Origin: DATLBY01 sp035526665
GTDB lineage: Bacteria > Acidobacteriota > Terriglobia > Bryobacterales > Bryobacteraceae
Length of the DNA stretch: 5,122 nt
NCBI GenBank assembly: GCA_035526665.1
Contig: DATLBY010000234.1
Location: 1 to 5,122 of the forward strand
Reading direction: 5' to 3'
A program made the translations under genes and the position numbers. Below, piece by piece: positions 1 to 5,122 of this stretch (positions within the stretch are counted from its first letter, which is position 1; each line of letters starts with the position of its first letter). The notes below the pieces were generated by a model. That model did no database searches and was not told the DNA's origin. It saw nothing but the letters and a program-made list of their open reading frames with translations.

Positions 1-381
1 TCATGATTTGCTCCCGTAGACTGCTTTGGGATCGTAGGCGGGCTGCTCCGTTTCCACCCACTCACCCTCTTTCAGCGACCGGTAGAAGCAGCTTTGATAA
101 CCGTTGTGGCAGACACCGGGTCCGATAGCTTCCACCTTCAGGAGGACAGCGTCCACATCACAGTCGGCCGAGATTTCCTTCACCACCAGCCGGTGTCCCG
201 AAGATTCTCCCTTCAACCAGAGCTTTTGCCGGGATCGGCTGTAGAAGGTGGCAAATCCGGTTTCCACAGTTTTTTGCCACGCCTCTTCATTCATGAAGCC
301 AACCATCAACACACGGTTCGTGACGTGATCCTGAATGACCGCCGTAACCAATCCATCGAGTTTAGAGAAGTCGAGATCCAT
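1..381 (-). CDS. hisI: Phosphoribosyl-AMP cyclohydrolase HisI (monofunctional)
   Basis: This is the cytosolic third-step enzyme of histidine biosynthesis. It hydrolyses the adenine ring of phosphoribosyl-AMP to give ProFAR. The product is 126 aa, normal for a HisI without a fused HisE pyrophosphohydrolase domain. Visible family motifs are MNEEAW (30-35), FYSRSRQKLWLKGESSGH (46-63), the metal-binding ADCDVD (72-77) and GPGVCHNGYQSCFYR (87-101). Cys74, Cys91 and Cys98 are the expected zinc ligands and Asp73/75/77 the expected magnesium ligands. I start it at the ATG at 381 because GGAA (390-387) precedes it at a good distance and the family's N-terminus begins there. In-frame starts farther upstream (GTG 414, ATG 408) lie in the loop and stem of the terminator and would add 11 or 9 unconserved residues. 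The TGA stop is at 3-1, so the gene is complete. Other his genes may follow beyond the left edge. The leader and terminator upstream suggest control by histidine-dependent attenuation. Confidence 0.96.
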   Translation of the reverse strand: MDLDFSKLDGLVTAVIQDHVTNRVLMVGFMNEEAWQKTVETGFATFYSRSRQKLWLKGESSGHRLVVKEISADCDVDAVLLKVEAIGPGVCHNGYQSCFYRSLKEGEWVETEQPAYDPKAVYGSKS

Positions 382-390
382 ATAAGTTCC

Positions 391-425
391 AAGAAAAAAG
401 CCCGCCATTTTCACGCGGCGGGCTT
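391..425 (-). terminator. Intrinsic terminator directly upstream of hisI (attenuator terminator)
   Basis: Read on the minus strand, AAGCCCGCC (425-417) and GGCGGGCTT (406-398) form a perfect 9-bp GC-rich stem around a 10-nt loop (416-407). The 3' arm runs into TTTTTTCTT (399-391), a classic Rho-independent signal. It ends one base before the hisI Shine-Dalgarno GGAA (390-387) and ten bases before the ATG. At that position it can only stop transcripts before they enter hisI, so constitutive termination would silence the gene from this side. A conditional role as an attenuator fits better. It could also terminate transcripts arriving from the PLP-enzyme gene. Confidence 0.9.
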
Positions 426-514
426 CACAAATCGCTTTAGAAATTTCCAGACTGATTCTAGAGCAGGGCCCGTCGCGGCGATGTGTGCCGATGATGATGA
501 GGATGGCGCGGGGC
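414..514 (-). promoter_or_regulatory. Histidine attenuator: alternative 1:2 and 2:3 RNA pairings
   Basis: Three RNA segments on the minus strand can pair in mutually exclusive ways. Segment 2, CGCGACGGGC (477-468), lies in the 3' half of the leader ORF. It can pair with segment 3, GCCCGCCGCG (423-414), which contains most of the terminator 5' arm, giving 9 Watson-Crick pairs and one A/C mismatch. This antiterminator would block the terminator. Segment 2 can also pair with segment 1, GCCCCGCG (514-507), with 8 pairs and a 2-nt bulge (473-472). That sequesters segment 2 and lets the terminator form. The His-codon run lies in the 1:2 loop. A ribosome stalled on the His codons would cover segment 1 and leave segment 2 free. 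A ribosome at the leader stop codon (460-458) would cover much of segment 2. This matches the known trp/his attenuation mechanism. The pairings were found by eye and have not been scored by folding energy. Confidence 0.72.
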
Positions 515-526
515 GTGCACTAGCAT
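458..526 (-). CDS. Histidine-rich leader peptide of the hisI attenuator
   Basis: This is a 22-codon ORF (ATG 526-524, TAG 460-458) between the PLP-enzyme gene and hisI. The peptide begins MLV and carries the core HAPRHPHHHRH, so six of eleven consecutive residues are His (positions 4, 8, 10, 11, 12 and 14), including three consecutive CAT codons. The enterobacterial his leader likewise has a run of His codons ahead of a terminator, although its sequence is different. The ORF ends 33 nt before the terminator stem. No Shine-Dalgarno precedes the ATG. Either translation is leaderless from the promoter at 544-536, or ribosomes reinitiate after the PLP-enzyme stop codon 24 nt upstream. The frame is the same as that of the PLP-enzyme gene but is separated from it by that gene's TAG. 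I see a regulatory peptide and no sign of an independent protein function. Confidence 0.8.
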   Translation of the reverse strand: MLVHAPRHPHHHRHTSPRRALL

Positions 527-535
527 GAAGAAATT

Positions 536-544
536 AGTATACCA
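536..544 (-). promoter_or_regulatory. Extended -10 promoter for the his leader transcript
   Basis: The minus strand reads TGGTATACT. This is a TATACT box (541-536, 5 of 6 matches to TATAAT) preceded by the extended -10 TGn element (544-542). No convincing -35 hexamer lies 16-18 bp upstream, which is typical of extended -10 promoters. The start point predicted from the usual spacing is about 530-526, at or just before the leader ATG at 526. The promoter lies just 7 bp past the stop codon of the PLP-enzyme gene. It would allow hisI to be expressed separately from cysS and the PLP-enzyme gene. This is a match to consensus only. Confidence 0.55.
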
Positions 545-550
545 GACCCG

Positions 551-1729
551 CTACTGAAAGGCCTGTTCCAGGTCCGCGATAATATCTTCAGCCGCCTCAA
601 TGCCGACCGACAGCCGGATCAGGTTGTCGCGAATCCCCATGCGTTCCCGCTGCTTGGGGGACACCTCCCGATGGGAGCTCATGGACGGATACAGCACCAT
701 GGAGTGCACATCTCCCAGCGAAGTGGCCCGGACCACCATTTTCAGTTTGTCCATCCAGGCGAAGACTTCCTGCTTGGCGGCTCCCTTCAACTCAAAACTG
801 ACCATCGCACCAAACAGATCCGCCGGAAAAAGACGTTTAATGGCCGCCGCATCCGGATGCTTGGGATCGGAGGGGAAATTGACCCGGTCTACTGCCGGAT
901 GGGCCGCCAGCCAAGAGGCAATCCGGCACGCATTTCTGCACTGCCGCTCCACGCGGAGAGCGAAGGTTTTTATCCCGCGCATGGTCAGGTAGGCTTCAAA
1001 TGGGCCCAGGATAGGGCCATAAATTCGGGAGAGAGCCCGAATCGATTCCAAGTGCTCCTCGTCGGAGATGACCAGGCCGCCCATCACGTCGCCGTGACCC
1101 GCTAAATACTTCGTGGCGCTGTGGACCACTATATTCGCGCCAAACTCCAGGGGCCGAAGCAGCAGTGGAGTTGCGAAGGTGTTGTCCACTACCAGCGCCG
1201 CTCCCGCGGACTTGCACAGCTCGGCGATGCGATCCAAGGCTCCCACCCGCAGCAATGGATTGGAGATCGTTTCCATCAGAAGGCAGCCGGGCTTGTGATC
1301 CGCAATTGCCTTTTCGACTGCCGGCAAGTCGCAAATATCGACGAAGGTAACTTCGACGCCAAAGGGTTCTAAAACCTTGGTGAGGAGGCTGACCGTGGCC
1401 CCGTAGAGCGCGCCCGCCGCCACAATCGACTTTCGGCGATCCAGTAAAGCTGCCAGCAGCGCAATGTGAAGCGCCGCCATCCCCGAAGCGCAGGCCAAAG
1501 CGCCGTGGCCATTCTCCAGCGAAGCCGCCAGCTCCTCCAGCGAGGAATTGGTCGGGTTGTCATACCGCGCGTAGGCGTAGCCGGACTCTTCACGGCCGAA
1601 GACCCGGTCGAGCTGCTCGGTGTCCTCGTAAAAATAGCTGGTGGCGGTATAGATTGGGGTCGTAACAGGAATATGCGTGCCGGGTTTCCGCCGGTCGCCG
1701 GCGTGTACTGCTTTTGATTCGATCTTCAT
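551..1729 (-). CDS. Cys/Met-metabolism PLP-dependent enzyme (cystathionine gamma-synthase / gamma-lyase / sulfhydrylase family)
   Basis: This 392-aa fold-type I PLP enzyme has the normal length for the trans-sulfuration family, which makes or cleaves C-gamma-S or C-beta-S bonds in homocysteine, methionine and cysteine metabolism. Visible are YARYDNPT (53-60, the family's Y-R-x-x-NPT motif), ACASGMAAL (79-87, PLP phosphate binding), LYGAT (108-112), DNTFATP (182-188, Asp182 facing the pyridine nitrogen) and SATKYLAGHGDVMGG (204-218, Lys207 the Schiff-base lysine). The C-terminal IRLSVGIE (371-378) carries the carboxylate-binding Arg372. LYGAT has Ala where methionine gamma-lyases usually have Cys, which argues weakly against that activity. 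I cannot choose between MetB, MetC, MetZ/MetY and cystathionine gamma-lyase from sequence alone, so no symbol is given. The ATG start overlaps the cysS stop (ATGA, 1729-1726) and has GGAAGAG (1739-1733) upstream, so translational coupling to cysS is likely. No SAM riboswitch could fit before it. Confidence 0.93.
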   Translation of the reverse strand: MKIESKAVHAGDRRKPGTHIPVTTPIYTATSYFYEDTEQLDRVFGREESGYAYARYDNPTNSSLEELAASLENGHGALACASGMAALHIALLAALLDRRKSIVAAGALYGATVSLLTKVLEPFGVEVTFVDICDLPAVEKAIADHKPGCLLMETISNPLLRVGALDRIAELCKSAGAALVVDNTFATPLLLRPLEFGANIVVHSATKYLAGHGDVMGGLVISDEEHLESIRALSRIYGPILGPFEAYLTMRGIKTFALRVERQCRNACRIASWLAAHPAVDRVNFPSDPKHPDAAAIKRLFPADLFGAMVSFELKGAAKQEVFAWMDKLKMVVRATSLGDVHSMVLYPSMSSHREVSPKQRERMGIRDNLIRLSVGIEAAEDIIADLEQAFQ

Positions 1730-3126
1730 TTTCTCTTCCAGCGCATGCCTTCCTTGGTGTCCTCGAGGATCACCCCGCGTTCCAGAAGCTCTGTGCGAAT
1801 TTCATCCGATCGTTTGAAATCCTTCGATTTCCTGGCTTGGAGGCGCTCGGCGATACGCGCCTCGATCTCGGCGTCTGCCAATTCATGTGAACTTACCGTA
1901 GGGTTCAGCACGTCCATGATGGAATCGAACCGAGCGAGCAAATCCCTGGCCGGCTGTACATTGGCTGCGCGAAACTCTCCCGCGTCCATGCTCGAATTGG
2001 TTTCACGCACATATTCGAAGATGGCTGCCAGAGCCTCCGCGGTATTCAGATCGTCGTCCAGGCTCTCGTCGAAGTGACGCAACGCCTGCGCCGTCCGGCC
2101 GAGGAGCGCGTCGTTTTGACCTTGCGCGAAATTTTCCGAATCAAGTCGCAGTTTATAGTTCCGCAGCCGATCGATGGCGGTGGCCGCCGCCTTCAAACCA
2201 TCCAGCGTGAAATTCAGTTTCTTGCGATAAGGCACCGAAGCTAAAAGATAGCGGATTACCTCGGGATGGAAATCTTTTTCAATCAGATCGCGAAGGGTGT
2301 AGAAATTGCCCAGGGATTTGGACATTTTCTGCCCCTCCACGATCAGGTGCTCGGAATGAAGCCAGAAGCGCGCGAACTGTTTGCCGGTGAGAGCCTCGCT
2401 TTGCGCGATCTCATTTTCATGGTGTGGAAATGTGAGATCGATGCCACCCGCGTGAATGTCCAGAGTCTCGCCCAGATACTTCATCGCCATTACGGAGCAC
2501 TCGATATGCCAGCCCGGCCGCCCCTCGCCCATCGGCGCCGGCCAAGCGGGCTCGCCATTCTTCTTCGCCTTCCACAACACGAAGTCGCGCGCGTCCGCCT
2601 TGTCGTATTCGTCCACATCGACACGCGCGCCTGCCCGGATTCCGCTAAAGTCGTTATGCGATAACTTCCCATACTCGGGAAATTTCGCAATGCGGTAATA
2701 CGTCGATCCCTCGCTATCGTAGGTGTAGCCTTTGGCAGCCAACTGCGCGATGGCATCCACCATTTCAGGAATGTGTTCTGTGGCGCGGGCCAACTGCTCC
2801 GGATCCTGCAGGCGCAGCAGCTTCGTGTCGTCCAAAAACGCCTGCTCGTAGACGGCCGTGTACTCCTGAAGGGATTTGCCCTGCTGCATCGCGCTGCGGA
2901 TAATCTTGTCCTCTACGTCCGTAATGTTCATGACGTGATTGAGAATGAATCCGCGAGCCTGCAGCCAGCGCCTTAAAATGTCCTGAAATGTGAACGTCCG
3001 GAGGTTTCCGATGTGGACGAAATTGTAGACGGTGGGGCCGCAGGTGTACATACGGACTGTCTTGCCGTCCATCGGAGCGAACTCTTCCACCTGTTGCGAC
3101 AGGGTGTTATAGAAGCGCAATGCCAT
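1726..3126 (-). CDS. cysS: Cysteinyl-tRNA synthetase
   Basis: This class I aminoacyl-tRNA synthetase charges tRNA-Cys with cysteine, using ATP, in the cytosol. At 466 aa it is full length for bacterial CysRS (E. coli about 461). The N-terminus YNTLSQQVEEF is typical. The ATP-binding HIGN motif is at 38-41 and KMSKS at 267-271. The zinc site that recognises the cysteine thiol is intact: Cys29 (in YTCGPTVY), Cys210 (WHIECS), His235 and Glu239 (FPHHENEIAQSE). The helical anticodon-binding region and a basic C-terminus ending MRWKRK follow. The ATG at 3126 is the start expected from family alignments. No Shine-Dalgarno lies at normal distance: the preceding 14 nt are AAACACCCTCCCCT, and the nearest AGGA (3144-3141) is 14 nt away. 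The gene overlaps the following PLP-enzyme gene by 4 nt, pairing cysteine use with sulfur amino-acid metabolism. Confidence 0.98.
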   Translation of the reverse strand: MALRFYNTLSQQVEEFAPMDGKTVRMYTCGPTVYNFVHIGNLRTFTFQDILRRWLQARGFILNHVMNITDVEDKIIRSAMQQGKSLQEYTAVYEQAFLDDTKLLRLQDPEQLARATEHIPEMVDAIAQLAAKGYTYDSEGSTYYRIAKFPEYGKLSHNDFSGIRAGARVDVDEYDKADARDFVLWKAKKNGEPAWPAPMGEGRPGWHIECSVMAMKYLGETLDIHAGGIDLTFPHHENEIAQSEALTGKQFARFWLHSEHLIVEGQKMSKSLGNFYTLRDLIEKDFHPEVIRYLLASVPYRKKLNFTLDGLKAAATAIDRLRNYKLRLDSENFAQGQNDALLGRTAQALRHFDESLDDDLNTAEALAAIFEYVRETNSSMDAGEFRAANVQPARDLLARFDSIMDVLNPTVSSHELADAEIEARIAERLQARKSKDFKRSDEIRTELLERGVILEDTKEGMRWKRK

Positions 3127-3144
3127 AGGGGAGGGTGTTTTCCT

Positions 3145-3153
3145 ATCTTAGCA
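3145..3153 (-). promoter_or_regulatory. Possible extended -10 promoter for cysS
   Basis: In the 114-bp gap upstream of cysS the minus strand reads TGCTAAGAT, a TGn element (3153-3151) followed by a 4-of-6 -10 box (3150-3145). The predicted start near 3138 would give a 5' leader of about 11 nt without a Shine-Dalgarno, in line with the missing ribosome site. A second -10-like hexamer, TATAGT (3174-3169), is closer to consensus but has neither a TGn element nor a good -35. One of the two may drive cysS and the PLP-enzyme gene. The evidence is weak. Confidence 0.3.
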
Positions 3154-3210
3154 ACGCGGCACAGGGCAACTATAAAAGGAGCGATTATTGACCTACCCGG
3201 GTGGCGCTTT

Positions 3211-3234
3211 CGCAACTGCGGAAAACAGCTTGCG
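3211..3234 (-). other. Stem-loop just after the PD40 gene stop codon
   Basis: On the minus strand CGCAA-G-CTG (3234-3226) can pair with CAG-TTGCG (3218-3211), forming an 8-bp stem with a one-base bulge (3229) and a 7-nt loop. It begins six bases after the TAG of the PD40 gene. No T run follows (the next bases are AAAGCGCC), so it is not a canonical intrinsic terminator. It could stabilise the 3' end of the upstream mRNA, or it may have no function. Confidence 0.3.
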
Positions 3235-3240
3235 GTGGTT

Positions 3241-4227
3241 CTATTGGGGCGGCAACGGCTGGTACACGACGTAGGCAAATTTCTTTGAGTCGGGCGACCA
3301 GGAGTTTACATTGATGGAGCCCTGACCTCCGAAAAACGTCGTCAGAGTCTCCGGCTTGGCTGGTTGCAGTTTATTGCCGGGTGTAGGCATCATTCGCAGC
3401 ACCACGCCATTCATGCGCAATCCATGATTCGTTGTTCCGTGGGGGAACGCCAGAAAAACCATTCGTTTTCCGTCAGGGGAAATATGCGGGAACCAGTCTT
3501 CGAAATCGTCCTTGGTAACCTGCTCGGCTTTGGCATCGTTGGGTCCGGCTCCAGTAGCCGGCATGCGCCAGATGTCCCAGCCGCCCGACCGATTTGAGTT
3601 GAAGTAGATCCATTTCCCATCGGGCGTATATTCCGGACCGTCATCGTAGCCGCCCTGGGAAGTAAGCCGCTCCTCCGGTCCGCCGTCCGCGGGCACGCGA
3701 AACAGTTCAAACTTGCCATCACGCTGGCCCACGATGCCCAACCACTTACTGTCGGGGGACCAGCCGTGGAAGTAGCTGGGTGCGGCCGCCGCCACTAGCT
3801 TGGCGGCTGTGCCATCGGCATTCGCCACATAGACCTGAGACTGGCGCGAAGCGGTACTGGAGGCCGAAAACGCCAGGAGCTTGCCATCCCTGGAGAGGTC
3901 GTGATCGTTGTTGCAGCGATAGCCGTCCGGCCCTATCTTTTCGAGCTGGACGGCGCCGTGGGTGTTTAACGGTAAACGATAGAGACTGCCGCCGGTGTTC
4001 ACCAGCAGGAACTTACCGTCGCGCGACCAGTTAGGCGCTTCGACGACGTCGTCCGCCTGATACACGACTGTTGTGGAACGCGCGGTGAGGTCATAAACGG
4101 TGACGCTGCTGCGGTAGCGCTGCTGTGCCGGGGCTAAGCCGGCAACGCTGAGCAATACCGCTATGCATAAGAGCGGCAGAGGGGAGGGCAGATTAATAAT
4201 CGGCCGCAGGTTGGGACCCTGCCCCAC
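3241..4227 (-). CDS. Exported PD40/TolB-like beta-propeller protein
   Basis: This 328-aa protein has a hydrophobic N-terminal segment (about 17-31) ending in APA-QQ (32-36), a good signal peptidase I site, so it is probably periplasmic or secreted. The rest is made of PD40 (WD40-like) blades with the repeated S-x-D-G-K signature: NWSRDGKFLL (66-75), DLSRDGKLLAF (110-120), GWSPDSKWLGI (155-165), EYTPDGKWIYF (199-209), HISPDGKRMVF (248-258) and SWSPDSKKFAY (309-319). That is six blades, enough for a closed propeller, and resembles the TolB C-terminal domain. There is no TolB N-terminal domain and no peptidase or kinase domain. PD40 propellers usually bind proteins or ligands, so no enzymatic role is assigned. 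The start taken is GTG 4227, three bases after the upstream gene's stop; a weak GGGGAT lies about 10 nt further upstream. An alternative non-ATG start slightly downstream cannot be excluded. It probably shares an operon with the cyclase-like gene. Confidence 0.85.
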   Translation of the reverse strand: MGQGPNLRPIINLPSPLPLLCIAVLLSVAGLAPAQQRYRSSVTVYDLTARSTTVVYQADDVVEAPNWSRDGKFLLVNTGGSLYRLPLNTHGAVQLEKIGPDGYRCNNDHDLSRDGKLLAFSASSTASRQSQVYVANADGTAAKLVAAAAPSYFHGWSPDSKWLGIVGQRDGKFELFRVPADGGPEERLTSQGGYDDGPEYTPDGKWIYFNSNRSGGWDIWRMPATGAGPNDAKAEQVTKDDFEDWFPHISPDGKRMVFLAFPHGTTNHGLRMNGVVLRMMPTPGNKLQPAKPETLTTFFGGQGSINVNSWSPDSKKFAYVVYQPLPPQ

Positions 4228-4230
4228 GGG

Positions 4231-5122
4231 CTAATTTATCCCCGAGCGCGCCGGCAAGGCGAGAGCTAGAGCCCCTGTTGCCCAGGCGGTAGCCGACGCC
4301 GAAATCCACTGGTCATGGTCATGGGGGAATCCGCTCTGGAAGTACGGCTGGAATTTTACGGCCCGGCTTTTCACGTGCCAGGATCCGTCCGGCAGTTGTG
4401 TCTTCAATAGATATTTGACGCCGCGCTGGTAGGCTTCGTCGGAAGCGCTGATGCCCGCTGCCTGATTGAGTGTGTACAAGACCTGACCGGTAGCATAGGC
4501 ATCGCTCTCCAGTCGCGCGTTCTGAGCCCAGCCTCCATCGGCGCGCTGCTCCGCCATGAGTTCCCTGGCCAATTTTCTGATGAGGGATGGGTCCGCATCC
4601 GCCCATTTCAGACCGAGCAACTGCGCATTACGATCTTCATTGTAGCGGGGGACGGCTGCCTCGAGCCACCTGCGGGCACGCTCGATCCGGTGATCGAACT
4701 CAGCCTTGCGTCCAGGAAAACCGAAGGCTCGAATGGCCCGAATGGCCGTGGCCGTGCGCCCGATATCTCCATCGCTCATAGGAGCCCGGGCAAGTCCTCC
4801 CCCGTGCCAGCCCCCGTCGGCGTGTTGCTGAGCAGCGATATTGCAAACCACTGCATCCGTGTTGGCATCAGGCGGATAGTTTAAAGCGGCCAGCGAGAAA
4901 AGAGTAAAAGCCGTAATGACGGTGCCGGCCGGAGGGTCGATCCGCTGCAGCAGGTTATCCTGTCCGGAGAGCCATTCACCCCGCAGAATTTTGAGTTGTT
5001 CGGCCGCGGCCTTTTCGTCGTATTTCACGGCCCGATCGCGCGCTACGCCAACCGCAATCGCCGTCATTTGCTGGTGGTGACAGCCTGCGCATCCACCATC
5101 TCTAAAGAAAGTAGTGCTGGCG
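4231..5122 (-). CDS. CxxCH-motif protein with terpenoid-cyclase-like alpha/alpha toroid (5' truncated by window edge)
   Basis: The frame stays open to the right edge, giving at least 296 residues; the Met codon at 5067 is internal and not the start. Residues are numbered from the first full codon (5121). The edge segment reads FFRDGGCAGCHHQQM, with a CAGCH haem-c attachment motif at 11-15 (5091-5077), so the mature protein is expected outside the cytoplasm. What follows looks like a squalene-cyclase/prenyltransferase alpha/alpha toroid: QW-like motifs QQHADGGW (98-105), QRADGGW (192-198) and QLPDGSW (242-248), with helical Ala/Leu-rich stretches between. Near the C-terminus is FPHDHDQWISASATAWA. 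The DxDDTA catalytic motif of squalene-hopene cyclases is absent in the visible part, so terpene cyclisation is unlikely. The function is unknown. Acidobacterial proteins of this kind can carry further N-terminal domains, which would lie outside the window. The PD40 gene starts 3 nt after its stop codon, so the two are likely co-transcribed. Confidence 0.78.
   Translation of the reverse strand, partial: ASTTFFRDGGCAGCHHQQMTAIAVGVARDRAVKYDEKAAAEQLKILRGEWLSGQDNLLQRIDPPAGTVITAFTLFSLAALNYPPDANTDAVVCNIAAQQHADGGWHGGGLARAPMSDGDIGRTATAIRAIRAFGFPGRKAEFDHRIERARRWLEAAVPRYNEDRNAQLLGLKWADADPSLIRKLARELMAEQRADGGWAQNARLESDAYATGQVLYTLNQAAGISASDEAYQRGVKYLLKTQLPDGSWHVKSRAVKFQPYFQSGFPHDHDQWISASATAWATGALALALPARSGIN

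Noticed and set aside
94..528. 144-codon plus-strand open frame across hisI and the leader region
   Set aside because: It is antisense to hisI, whose conserved motifs fix the true strand; the plus-strand translation shows no recognisable domain and the frame runs through the terminator hairpin.
1730..1760. Possible SAM riboswitch ahead of the PLP-enzyme gene
   Set aside because: The gene overlaps cysS by 4 nt, so the upstream sequence is coding and leaves no untranslated leader.
2266..2664. Plus-strand open frame of 132 codons within cysS
   Set aside because: It is the antisense shadow of highly conserved CysRS coding sequence (KMSKS and zinc-site region) and has no independent support.
3195..3202. 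Palindrome ACCCGGGT in the cysS upstream gap
   Set aside because: An 8-bp palindrome is expected by chance in GC-rich DNA, and no second copy or operator arrangement is visible.
3127..3240. Possible T-box or other riboswitch ahead of cysS
   Set aside because: The gap is only 114 bp and shows no T-box-like conserved sequence or terminator/antiterminator pair; the one hairpin (3211-3234) has no T run.
4231..5067. Shorter version of the cyclase-like gene starting at the ATG at 5067
   Set aside because: The same frame continues without a stop to the window edge and encodes a CxxCH motif immediately upstream, so the true start lies outside the window.

Overview
All five protein genes in this window lie on the minus strand, so the window reads from high to low coordinates. 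In transcription order they are: a 5'-truncated exported protein with a haem-c-type CxxCH motif and a terpene-cyclase-like alpha/alpha toroid (4231-5122, running off the right edge); a PD40/TolB-like beta-propeller with a signal peptide (3241-4227); cysteinyl-tRNA synthetase cysS (1726-3126); a gamma-type Cys/Met-metabolism PLP enzyme (551-1729); and phosphoribosyl-AMP cyclohydrolase hisI (1-381). No RNA gene, mobile element or CRISPR array is visible. No gap between genes reaches 300 bases. Long open frames on the plus strand are shadows.

The organism looks like a moderately GC-rich Gram-negative bacterium. Exported PD40 propellers and CxxCH-bearing cyclase-like proteins suggest Acidobacteriota (Solibacter/Bryobacter-like). 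That is an inference from gene content, not a proven placement.

The most interesting region is the 169-bp gap between the PLP-enzyme gene and hisI (382-550). On the minus strand it holds, in order, an extended -10 promoter (TGGTATACT, 544-536), a 22-codon reading frame with six His codons (526-458, core HAPRHPHHHRH), and a strong intrinsic terminator (arms 425-417 and 406-398 plus a T run). The terminator ends one base before the hisI Shine-Dalgarno. Two further pairings complete a trp/his-type attenuator. A segment of the leader ORF (477-468) can pair either with an upstream leader segment (514-507) or with the 5' arm of the terminator (423-414). The likely logic is that scarce His-tRNA stalls the ribosome on the His codons, the antiterminator forms and hisI is transcribed; with ample histidine, transcription stops before hisI. 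The promoter is so close to the leader ATG that the leader mRNA may be leaderless.

cysS and the PLP enzyme overlap by 4 nt (ATGA) and form a coupled sulfur-amino-acid pair. The two exported proteins upstream are 3 nt apart and look like a separate operon of unknown function.
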